Positions 10,357-19,709 of a DNA stretch of 64,000 nucleotides are shown here, piece by piece; within the stretch, counting starts at the first letter, position 1, and each line of letters begins with the position of its first letter. This DNA comes from Lunularia cruciata (lineage: Eukaryota; Streptophyta; Marchantiopsida; Lunulariales; Lunulariaceae). Position numbers and translations under genes: made by a program. The notes under the pieces are model-generated. The model saw only the letters and a program-made list of their open reading frames with translations. It did not search any database and was not told the origin of the DNA. The stretch spans positions 23,368,732 to 23,432,731 of the forward strand of contig OX419757.1 in NCBI GenBank assembly GCA_948567375.1. The letters run 5' to 3'.

Positions 10357-11790
10357 ATGGATGAGATTTATGGGGCCTCCAAAGGCCCTAGTTGTTACTC
10401 TGGTAAAGTGGATACCATTGAGTTGGATGACTTCATCCAGGAGTTTGATAGTTGGTGTGATTTGCAGCAGATGCGGAACCCAACTTTGTTCACACCCTTC
10501 ATGGCATGGAAGAGGTTGTTTCAGCATCTGGAGGGTTTGCCAATGGATGACTACCATGAGTTCAGGAGAGCTCATTTGGAGGAGATTGAGTTATGGAGAC
10601 ATTATTGGTCTCCACACTATGTCTCCATCACTTCAGGCTCGGTGGCCAAGAGTAGATTGGTTGTACCTACGAGTTCTAGCTCAAGTAGTGTGGGTGGAGC
10701 TAGTGGAGGTGCACTAGCAAGAGATAGTGCTACTACGAGTAGAGGTACCGCTGTAGGAGGTGGTGTGGTACCAGGGTTTAACCTTATGGTGGAGTTCTTC
10801 CTATGTTTGAGGCAGAACTACCAGGGAGTGTGGACTGACAAGCTAAGGAGCTTGCAAGAGTTCCAACGGAAGGCTGGAGAGAACCTATATGAGGCATACA
10901 CTTGCATGAGGCGACTGATCAGTTTCACTCCAGGAGTTATTGAGGCCCAAGCAGTCCAATTTTGGTATGGGATATTGGACAGGGAGTTATGACGTAGAGT
11001 TCGTGATGCTATGTTGTTACAGGCTACTTTGCCTACTTTGGCAATGGTCTTTGGTTTGGTTGAGTGTATTGAGCTCAACATGGTGGAAGAGAGAGTGGTG
11101 ACATTTGGATTTGGTAGGGAGACCTCATCCATGGCTGTGACTTCTTCTAGAGTGCAGTAGAGTGCACCATGCCCAGTTGGTTTTCGAGGATAGGGTGGAC
11201 AGCCCAAATCCTATGGAGCGAGTGGAGGGCCTAGTGGAGTTTGACCCTTACCCTCATTTTTGGGTCAGCAGTAGCCAGTGAGTGGTGGTGTTGCTTGTTG
11301 GACTTGTGGTGGACCTCACCATTGGAGAGACTGTACTCAAGGCAGTGGACCTAATACCTTGGGTGCATCACAACCAGCACAGAGGCAGTGTGAGCATTGC
11401 CATAGATTTGGTCACACTAGTGACCGGTGTTTTGACCTACACCCGGAGTTACGGAGTGGTAGGGCTGCTATGGCAGGTAGTAGAGGAGCTCCAGTTCATA
11501 GAGGACGAGGTGGTAGAGGATCTACACCTAGTAGGAGTGCAATACCTACCCGTACTTCTGACACAACTATGGCTACTTGGATTGAGCAGTTGGAGCAGAG
11601 ATTGACTAGTATGGCTATTGCTCAGAGGAGATCAGATTTGGGTGCTGAGGCTTCCACCTCATATGCGGGTGATAGAGATGCTTTGGACTTCATGTGCGGA
11701 GCAGCACAGGTGGATGCATCTGCAGTAGTGACTAGGAGTGCAGTACATGCTCCAGAGCCTAGAGGAGCATCATTGGAGTTGGACCCATAG
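10357..11790 (+). pseudogene. Gag of the PHD-gypsy element (two zinc knuckles)
   Basis: ATG at 10357 starts a frame with the gypsy Gag core: ELDDFIQEFDSWC, AWKRLFQHLEGLP, then a Ser/Gly-rich linker and LRSLQEFQRKAGENLYEAY. Zinc knuckles follow near 11300-11430: CWTCGGPHHWRDC (one residue short of the usual 14) and CEHCHRFGHTSDRC (canonical CX2CX4HX4C), then DLHPELR. Gag packages element RNA in cytoplasmic particles. The frame carries stops at about 10990, 11158, 11191, 11248 and 11275 and ends at 11788, but no indel. The acidic segment just before the ATG is read in another frame (10118 frame), so the true N-terminus may lie upstream. Confidence 0.8.
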
Positions 11791-11853
11791 AGAGGAGAGG
11801 TTGGGAGACATGTCAAACTTCCCCAGTCTTTCACGCTATCTAAGGCATTATAG

Positions 11854-13140
11854 ATGACATCCATGGTTCCTAGACGTCCCAATGCAGCTGTGGTAGGTGG
11901 TGATGGAGTACATGATGGACTACCTGCTAGTCAACCACCTGCTACTACACAGACTAAGTCTAGCATGATGTTGGGGGCGGCTCAGCTGATTATGCGGCGT
12001 CCTTTGTTTTTGGCCAGTGATATGTTTACATTGGAAGTTGATCCAACCCCAGTATTCCGGTTGGCTACCACATTGTGTGAGAGTAGGGATGGTGCAGTTC
12101 CTACTACTAGAGCAGAGGTGGTTGGTAGTGGAGCTGACTTGGTTGAGGAGCATGGGATCCATTCAGCAACCAGTGGTTTATGGCAGGCAACAGCGGCTAG
12201 ACTGGAGGAGTTGCCAGCTAGACTGTCCTTTGAGAGAGTGTGGTTTACACCTGGTGTTGTCCTATTGGATAACCAAAGGGGGAATTTTTGTTTGGTGGGA
12301 CTTTCAAGGAATGTCTATACACCACAGAGAGTCTTGTTAGACTCTAGTGCGCAGCCTCTTATGTTGGGGAAGGCTAGAGTTATGGAAGACCAATGTGGAG
12401 AGGTGTCCATTTCAGATCAGACATCTCTAGGTTGTGGTTTGACATAGTACATCACACGTGGGGAGCTTGTTGTCCAGGTTCAGCCTGGTCATCCGACTGA
12501 TAGCTTGGTGGTGAGAGCTCAGGCTATTGCAATGATAGTTGAGTCATATGATGTGCTAGTTGGGGGAGCAGTGTTATACCCCATGGGTTTCAGCATTGAC
12601 TGTTGGGAGGAGACAGCCTCTTATAGACCTGGTTGGCAGTCTGGTGAGGGACGGGTATGTCGCCTACCAGTACGCTTCAATAGTGGCAGTCTTGGCTCAC
12701 TATAGTTGGGGACCATGGTAGCATCAATTTTAGCTTTCAGTGGTGCAGTTACTTGGCCTAGTGACTTGTTGGAGGGGAACACCCATGCAGAGGATACTCC
12801 AGTACCAGAGGAGATCACTTGGCTTTGAAGTACAAGTAGGATTGTTCCATCCACCTTGGATGTTCCATTGTGGAGTTTAGAGGAGGCATTGCAGCAACAT
12901 GCAGATCAGTTGGTGCAGCAAGCTTGGAGTGGAGCCTTCGTACCATCAAGAGATGAGTGTGAGGATGAGCATCTAGAGGCGATTGCTTTGGACACCCCTG
13001 GATACCACACTCATTGCTTGGCAGTATCCAGTAGAGGAGATATGCCTATTGGAGTTGTTTGGTGGGATCAGCACCGGACTAGCTGCAGTGTTACAGGCGG
13101 GTATCCGAGTACAAAGGTACTTGTATGTAGAGAGGGATGA
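11854..13140 (+). pseudogene. Protease region of the PHD-gypsy polyprotein
   Basis: Same frame as gag. A retropepsin is recognisable: RVLLDSSAQPLMLG near 12330-12370 matches the LLDSGA active-site motif with Ser in place of Gly, and YDVLVGGAVLYPMGF with YRPGWQ (12550-12640) matches the conserved C-terminal part of this lineage's protease region. Stops at about 12445, 12703 and 12826 interrupt it. The tail (12856-13140) with LEEALQQHADQLV and DTPGYHTHCL leads toward the reverse transcriptase, where the frame is lost near 13080. The enzyme would cut the Gag-Pol polyprotein; it is inactive here. Confidence 0.7.
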
Positions 13141-13259
13141 GATTGCTAGGTGAGTCTTTCTACATCATGTGGCACACTTGGCCTATCGGTATCCAGAGTA
13201 ATTACCAATGTCAGCAGTCAGAGGTTACCAGAAGGCCCTACCAGGAGACATTTCCTTAT

Positions 13260-13830
13260 TGGGAGTAGTGACCTTTTTAAGGCTGGTTTGGTGGAGAGTA
13301 TGCATCAGCAATAGTAATGCCAACCAAGAAGGATATGCATGGCAACAATACAGATAGGCAGATGTGTGGAGATTACCGTCCTATCAACCGATAGACCAGG
13401 GCTGATCGGTATGCCATGCCTACACCAGAGGAGATTTTTGATGTGATTGGGCATGCAAAGATCTTTGGTACTTTGGATCTTCAAGCGGGATATCATCAGT
13501 TGCCAATCAAGGAGGAGGATAAGTCCAAGACAGCATTTTAGGCTATTGATCCTCACGGCAAAGATGTGTTATATCAATGGAGGTTCTTACTATTTGGGTT
13601 AAAGAACGCTCCTGCTGAGTTCCAGAGGGTCATGGATAGGATCCTAGTTGGATTTTGCTCGGTGCTATATTGATGACATTTTGGTTTATAGCACTATTGT
13701 GGAGGAGCATGAGAGACAGTTGTTGGAGGTGTTTGAGAGGTTGAGATCTTATGGACTGTTTGAGAGGTTGAGATCTTATGGACTGTTTGAGAGGTTGAGA
13801 TCTTATGGACTCTTATGAGAGTATGATTTC
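13260..13830 (+). pseudogene. Reverse transcriptase core with RNase H mostly deleted
   Basis: Across several frames the gypsy palm and fingers are visible: a PTKKD-like start at 13321, GDYRPIN, FGTLDLQAGYHQLPI, KTAF, DPHGKDVLYQWRF, FGLKNAPAEFQRVMDRIL, and the catalytic YIDDILVYS at about 13663-13690. A 27-bp unit is then repeated three times (13731-13811). The sequence next jumps to YDFTVVHRLGVVNRDADRLSRNP (from about 13824), which is the end of an RNase H domain. The thumb, connection and most of RNase H are therefore missing. Confidence 0.75.
13731..13811 (+). repeat. 27-bp tandem triplication in the reverse transcriptase
   Basis: The unit GTTTGAGAGGTTGAGATCTT plus ATGGACT occurs three times head to tail with no differences, then breaks into TCTTATGAGAG. 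27 bp keeps the frame. It lies exactly at the joint of the RNase H deletion. Confidence 0.9.
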
Positions 13831-13851
13831 ACGGTTGTTCACAGACTTGGA

Positions 13852-15522
13852 GTGGTGAACCGTGATGCAGATAGGTTGAGTAGAAACCCATGTCTCAACC
13901 AGCAGGATCAGACCGGAGCACGTTGGCATGGTGAGATAGATGAGGAGATGGTGCCAGGTTGGCATGCATTGGCCTTTTTGTGTATATTTGCAGAGGCTTT
14001 GGTGGTATCTCTCTCAGTGCATACGGGAGGAGTTATTGAGGTCACAGATCTAGAGAGTGAAGATATTGGTACAGTTCAGCAAAACATTCATGATGATGTC
14101 TTAGTGATGGACTATCTTTACATTGGTGTTGTGGGTGGCACAGTTGGGGCCAAGGAGAGAGACCGTGTTCTTCAGTGAGCCAGACGGTTTAGATTGGAGG
14201 GTAGACACCTTTTGTGTGTATGGGAGGATGGTAGAGTGCAAGTAGTACTCCTTCCATCTTAGAGACCACAGTTGGTCCGTCATGCTCATGAGGAGCTAGG
14301 GCATTTTGGAGTAAAGCGTACGTATAGCTTACTCCAAAGTCATTATTGGTGGGACGGTATGCAGACGAGGTATAGCAGTTTGTTGCCAGATGTGTAGTTT
14401 GTGACAAAGTTAGAGCATCATTCAATGCTCCTACGCCACAGTTACACCCATTACCTATCATGGGATTGGGTTACCATTGGAGTTTTGACTTTGCCGGACC
14501 TTTACCGCTGACTATGAGACATCATTGGTATGTTTTGGTGATGGTGGAGCACTTCTCCAAGTGGATTGAGTTGGTGGCACTTCCTGACAAGTCTAGTGAA
14601 GAGACAGCTTACTTGTTCCTGGATCGAGTTCTTAGTCATTTTGGTGCACCAGCTAAGGTTTTGACTGATCAGGGTACAGAGTTCTTGGGGGAGTTTCAGG
14701 TCTTGTGTGACAAGGCTTTGATTGATCATTGTACTACATCCCAAAATCACCTTGAGGTAGATGGCTTAGTAGAGAGAGTAGTTCAGACGGTGAAGAGAGG
14801 ATTGCGAAAGTATGGTTTGCAGAGAGACCACTTGGGAGATTGGGATCTCCAGTTACCTTGGTTGGCCATTGGCTATCGGTTCAGCCGGCAAGCCTCCTTA
14901 GCATCCTTCTCTCCATACTTTCTACTCTATGGATGAGATCTAGATTTACTTGTAGCCATTCGTCGAGATGCTACTGTAGTTTTGGACTTGGATGACCCTG
15001 ATATATGGATGAGCACATGTTCTCAACGGGCAGAGATCTTTCGGAGAGTGATGCTGATGGCCTTTGAGAACTTAGCGATTGCTCAGCATAAAGATACTTT
15101 ACGCTATGCTACCATTCAAGGAGGAGGTTATAGACCCTCGATCTGTTGATTTCATCCAAGCGACTATGTATATCTACAACAGACAGCACCGACGACACTT
15201 GATGTTTCTACATGCCGCACTATCTTGAGAGTGTGCAAGGTTTTGCCATCTGGAGTCCTTGTGTTAGAAGGACGTGATGGTGTTGTTTGGAAGGATCGTG
15301 TGCGCAATTGTGTGCCATGCCACCTTCCAAACATTGATGGTACTATGGACCCAAGCTTGGCACTTGTACGTGCAGGCTTGAGGTGTATGTTATGTGGCTC
15401 TTTTGGTGGAGTTGCTACTATGTTAGTGTATGATAGCTGTTTGAGAGGATGGCATATGGCATGTATGACTCCTCCCCTCATGGTGGTTCCTCAGGAACAG
15501 TGGTTATGTCCTAGATGTACTT
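13852..15522 (+). pseudogene. Integrase with C-terminal PHD finger (PHD-gypsy)
   Basis: After the RNase H end, the integrase zinc-finger region is visible at about 14270-14420 (HAHEELGHFGVKRTY, then a frame change to CVVCDK). From 14460 one frame runs to 15522: the core has FDFAGPLP, VMVEHFSKWIELVALP, LTDQGTEFLGEF and a degenerate ENL/VERVVQTVK helix. The C-terminal part has DYVYLQQTAP, ILRVCKVLPSGVLVLEG and NCVPCHLPNID. Residues encoded at 15384-15518 follow the PHD pattern C-x2-C-x11-Y-x2-C-x4-H-x2-C-x14-C-x2-C, the third ligand being Tyr. Stops are at 14934 and about 15147. PHD fingers bind histone H3 tails, so a role in target choice is inferred. Confidence 0.8.
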
Positions 15523-15798
15523 GACCTATAGCTAGTTCATTCTTTACATGGTATAGATTGCAGACAAGCGACTAACAATGGGGCTCCATAGCACCTGGCC
15601 TCCTAATCTTTGCCCATTAGAGGGTATACCATAGACTTAGAGTAGATGGCTATCTAGAGCTAGAGGGGCCTAACTGCCAGCTAGGAGGGCGATTGTGGCA
15701 CTTTAGAGTCTATGTATGACTTATGTGTGAGTTGTGCTTCTATAGTATATGATGTTGACAGCGATGTATGTTGTGTAGCAATGTATATATGCATGACA
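15523..15798 (+). other. 3' untranslated region of the PHD-gypsy element
   Basis: No ORF. No clear polypurine tract precedes the LTR start at 15799. The last 105 bases (15691-15795) reappear nearly unchanged at 16246-16355, after the LTR. Confidence 0.55.
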
Positions 15799-16355
15799 GT
15801 TGTCACGCCATTTGTAGTGCCGCATCTAGATGCTTGGACACTAGAGTTCCAATGATAGTAGTTAGAGTTATTTCAGCAGTTTCTCAAAGACTACTTTTCA
15901 ACGGTCAAATTTTGTGTTCAAGGTACTGACTTCATGGTGGGGCCTGCCATCACTTTGCACCATTTGCACCGTCAAGTGTGCCATCAGCGGGACCGTTAGG
16001 GTTTTAGAGCTAGCTCAAGTCTAGGGGGTATAGTTTTGAAGTGAGCTCTAGAGAGCTCACTTCTCTAATGTTGAGCCTTTGAGTTCTTGGCTATGGTGGA
16101 TAGAGGCCGGCGAGCGTCACTTGGATTCTCTATGCTTGAGTGGGTGTGGCTTGACTGTAATCAGTGCCTAGTTGTTGGTAGTTTATAGAGTGATAGATCA
16201 AGTACTGATCTGAGTTGAGTTGAGTTGAGAGTGGTAAGCAATTTTATTATTGTGGCACTTTAGAGTCTATGTATGACTTATGTGTGAGTTGTGCTTCTAT
16301 AGTGTATGATGTTGACAGCGATGTATGTTGTATAGCAATGTATATATGCACGACA
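15799..16355 (+). repeat. 3' LTR (truncated) followed by a copied 105-base segment
   Basis: 15799-16248 matches the start of the 5' LTR. Similarity ends within AAGCAATTT, and the sequence then switches to a near-identical copy (two or three differences) of 15691-15795, ending ...TATATGCACGACA at 16355. The same end word, GCATGACA, directly precedes the LTR start at 15799. Confidence 0.7.
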
Positions 16356-18560
16356 TAGTGTATGGACTTGGTATTATTCCTAGGTGTTTGGCTTTGGGGA
16401 AAGAGTTGAGAACTCTTTGACCAATAAGCCTCTTTTTTTGGATTCTTCTATAGTCCAAGGAAAGCCCATGTGAAGAATCCTTGACTTAGTAGTTGGGTCA
16501 AAATATGATCACATGCTTAGGAGAATATTACCATGAGTATGGATATTCCCTTAGCTTTTTGACTTTATTTGACTTTTAACCAAGTAACTTGAGTTACTCC
16601 AATAATTAGGAACTTTGGTGCGTAACTATTTCAGATAATAGGGGTGAGGAGGTACACATCATCCTTTAATTTGCAACTATCTCTCCCTCATTGAGTTCTC
16701 TAGTGAGCAATGGTTTGAGTCTTGGAGTATTAGCCTTGGAGGAGTATGATGGAGTTAGGGTTCTTTGCTTTCTTAGTCCATGGTGCGCTATCATAATAGT
16801 CATTAGAGGTTCATCTTGAGTGAGAGATAGGCCGGCTCACAACACCCAATAAACAATATGGTGTTTTTATAAAACCCATGAGGAAGATCATTGAAGCAAT
16901 CCTTTGTGCTCCAAATGGTGAATAAATAGAGAATTTACTGTAGGAGGGACTTGATCTAGAGCAAGCACCTTTCTTTCTTGCTTTAGAATTGTGAGTTGAG
17001 TGATTCTTCCATCATCCATGAGATGAATGGAAGAAAGGATAGGATGGTAGGAGACTTGAGAGGGAACTCTTTTGCTTGGACTAAAGAGACTTGGAGATAT
17101 GTCCTTGGTGCAAAGGTAGCCCATCCAAAAGCAAGATTATGGATAAAACATTTAGGCCCATTGACAAAGAGCTGAGTGACCAAATCGTTGCATCCTTTGG
17201 AGAGAATAGATCCATTAACAATGGATAGAGGTTGGATAGTTACAATGATTTAGCACAAAGAGTGTTTGTCAAGCAATAATGAAATTATTTTAACCAAATA
17301 ACACAACCTACCTCAGTATATCTAGGTAGTCTTCTCTGAGTACTTGTAGCAAGAAGACTTGTCAAATTAGCAAAGATGTTTACTTCCAAGCAAAGAGCAT
17401 GTAAGGGGAGTTTGAGGACAATAATCGAGCAACTTACCTAGCCCCCATTGCAATACTTCAACATAGGGCTAAATTTAGTAACAAAAGAGGAGTGTAAGAA
17501 GTTTCCTAGCCAATGGGGTAAGGAAAGTCAATTATCAAGATGAGGATGCAAAGTACAAGGAGACTAAGAGATTGGAAGATTTAGGCTAAGGGACAAGACC
17601 AAGAAGAAGACAACTCCATGAAGGTTTCAAAATCTAGAGAAGAAGGGATCCTCTAAGTTCTAGATGTATCTTTGGAGGAAGAGGCAAAAGAATCCAGAGA
17701 TAAAGAGGTCTTTTTTACCTTGCAAAGTTTGGCTCTTCAGTCCAAAGACAAGAAGCTATGTGAAGATGCACAATTTGCACCATAGGAGGAAGAGCAAGGT
17801 GCAAAACATAAAGACTAACAAAAACCCCGGCAAAGAATAAGAGACACTCAAAGGAGAAAAGTAGGTGGCAAAAGGGAGACAAGAAGATGACCTTTGGAAA
17901 GAAGAATAACATGCAACCAAAGACAACCTCAAGAAGTGGAAGAGCAAGAAGATGTAGAAGAAGAAGGTGAAGATCCTCCAAGTGCAATGCAAGCTAAAAT
18001 AATGTGAGAGATAGCCCAAGAATATAGAGTACAAATAAAGGAGTGTACCAATTTTGTAATTCACTTAGGAGGTGTAGTCTTTTAGATGATGGAGATCATT
18101 CTAGCATAGTACTAGGAAGTCTGCTCCAATGTGTTTGATTACACTTTGTATATGGTTGATATGAAGGCTCCGTAAGTTAATAATCTATAACAAGAGGTAG
18201 ACATATGGAAGGAGAGTTGGAGAGGACTATGAATATGTATAAGGAAGAGGCAAAGAAGGTGAATGCCCTTGTGCAAGAAAACTAAAAAGTGAAGAAGTCA
18301 GACACTTTACTTGCAACAAATCACCACCAATACAAAGAAGACATTTGGAGGCTAAAAGGAGAAGTGTGAGCACTTTGGTTGGAGCACAAATGGCAACAAC
18401 AAGGATACAAAGAATAGTTGGTGGTCAAGGACAAAGAAGTAGCAAGTATTCAAGGATAATTAGAGACCACCAAGATCAAGGTGGTCATGTTAGAAGTACA
18501 AATGTCCAAATATCATAAGGAGGTGGTTGCTTAAATTGGAGAACTTTTAAGTATAAATTT
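16356..18560 (+). pseudogene. Decayed gag-like retroelement relic with coiled coil
   Basis: No long ORF survives. Two coding-like traces remain on the plus strand. Around 16865-17215 one frame reads PMRKIIEAILCAPNGE, LDLEQAPFFLALEL, ELFCLD and DKTFRPIDKELSDQIVASFG with frequent stops. Around 18205-18535 another reads EGELERTMNMYKEEAKKVNAL and KDKEVASIQG-like charged helix. A Gag-like N-terminal domain plus coiled coil is my reading. It shares style but no clear sequence with the CC unit. The first part (16356-16640) may include the rest of the interrupted LTR from 8213. Confidence 0.35.
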
Positions 18561-19260
18561 TCAGTGCTTAAATTGGAGAACTTCTTTTCTTTGTAGTTTT
18601 AGGATCTTTGTAGTTTTGGAGTAGCAACTAGTCCAAAGGCCTTTGTAGTTATAAACATTCATAGATGTAACCTTTTGAGTAGTTAGTCCAAAGACCTTTG
18701 TAGTTATAAACATTCATAGATGTAACCTTTGGAGTAGTTAGTCCAAACAAGATACAACCTTGTAAGTTGTTTTAGTGAAGAATTGGTACCTTCCCTAATA
18801 CATGTGAGATGCCTAATTAACCTGCATGTGAGTACATAGGATTACCAATGTACAATGAAGATGAGTCAAGAAGATCTTTGGCTTTCCTCAACGATTGGAT
18901 TTCTTTGGCTTATATTAGGAAGTGTTATTTAAGGCAATGGCCTAGTTGTAAATAATTCATTTAATTCTTTGATTGTGAATAAAGCAAAAGGACCAATATC
19001 ACTTTGTCACTTTTACTTAAGTTTTGAGTAGTGATTTATGTCTTTGTTGAGTAGTGGTGAAGAGCTTTGTAGTAAGGACCCAAATGCTTGAGTGGGAATA
19101 CCATTTGTACTTGTGATTAGGATCTAGGGTCCTTGAGAGTTTTGAAGGAGTGAAGCAATGCCTTGATAAATAAAAAATAAAATTGTAGTGTTGAAAGTAC
19201 ACAAAATCAAAAAGTGAAGTCCTACTATCAACGCAAACTGCCTTCTAAGAAGGGTAGTAT
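18561..19260 (+). repeat. LTR-like tail with a 55-bp tandem duplication
   Basis: An AT-rich region follows the coiled-coil relic. It has a TATTTAAGG box near 18930 and an AATAAAGC polyadenylation-like word at about 18978. A 55-bp unit starting TAGTCCAAAG repeats at 18629, 18684 and (partially) 18739. The unit recurs head to tail with few changes. Confidence 0.4.
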
Positions 19261-19689
19261 ATAGCCTTTGAATTGAATGTTCTATAGTGAAGTAGCCCCT
19301 TTGGAGTTGATTAAATCGTCACCTTCAAGAATAGTTAGAACTTATTTTTAGTGAAAATGATTTTTAGTTTTCCATTTGTTGAAGTGCATCTTGTTGATGA
19401 TACTGAACTCTTTTGGAGTGGTTCTTGCCCAAGATATTAAATAAGTAATAATGAAAAACTACAAATAGTGACACTTCTCTTCAATTTATGCTGATTGCTG
19501 CATATTCTTAAGAGAATGACCTATTTCTTAATGTTATACCACTTTGTGGTCAACATTGGGTTACCACAAGTACATATTACTAAAATTACATATTGTATGT
19601 ATATAAAATATCTCTTTTCTACAACTTATTCTTATGAACACATCCTATCCTCATTCATATTTTTTTCCAAGGATAGATTTTAACATAGT
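19261..19689. other. AT-rich spacer before the LINE
   Basis: I see no gene. Only short frames without recognisable motifs occur, up to the start of the LINE frame. Confidence 0.4.
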
Positions 19690-19709
19690 AGATTCACTTT
19701 GGAAGCATT

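Larger units (their letters stand above)
8401..16355 (+). mobile_element. Ty3/gypsy-type LTR retrotransposon with PHD-finger integrase, decayed
   Basis: Bounded by two copies of a sequence starting TGTCACGCCATTTG (8401 and 15799), with about 450 bases of close similarity. Order inside: gag, protease, reverse transcriptase, RNase H remnant, integrase, PHD finger, which is the gypsy order. TAGT occurs just before 8401 and just after 16355, a possible short target duplication. A possible primer site, TGGTATCAGCC (initiator-Met-like), is at 10238. The coding region has stops, frameshifts near the reverse transcriptase, and a deletion of most of the RNase H. It sits inside the LTR of an older gypsy element. 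Confidence 0.8.

Noticed and set aside
11620-12162. Minus-strand frames opposite the gypsy gag and protease
   Set aside because: Shadow frames of a recognisable sense polyprotein.
17715-18064. Hydrophobic minus-strand frames that look like membrane proteins
   Set aside because: Antisense to a lysine/glutamate-rich relic, which produces Phe/Leu-rich shadow frames.
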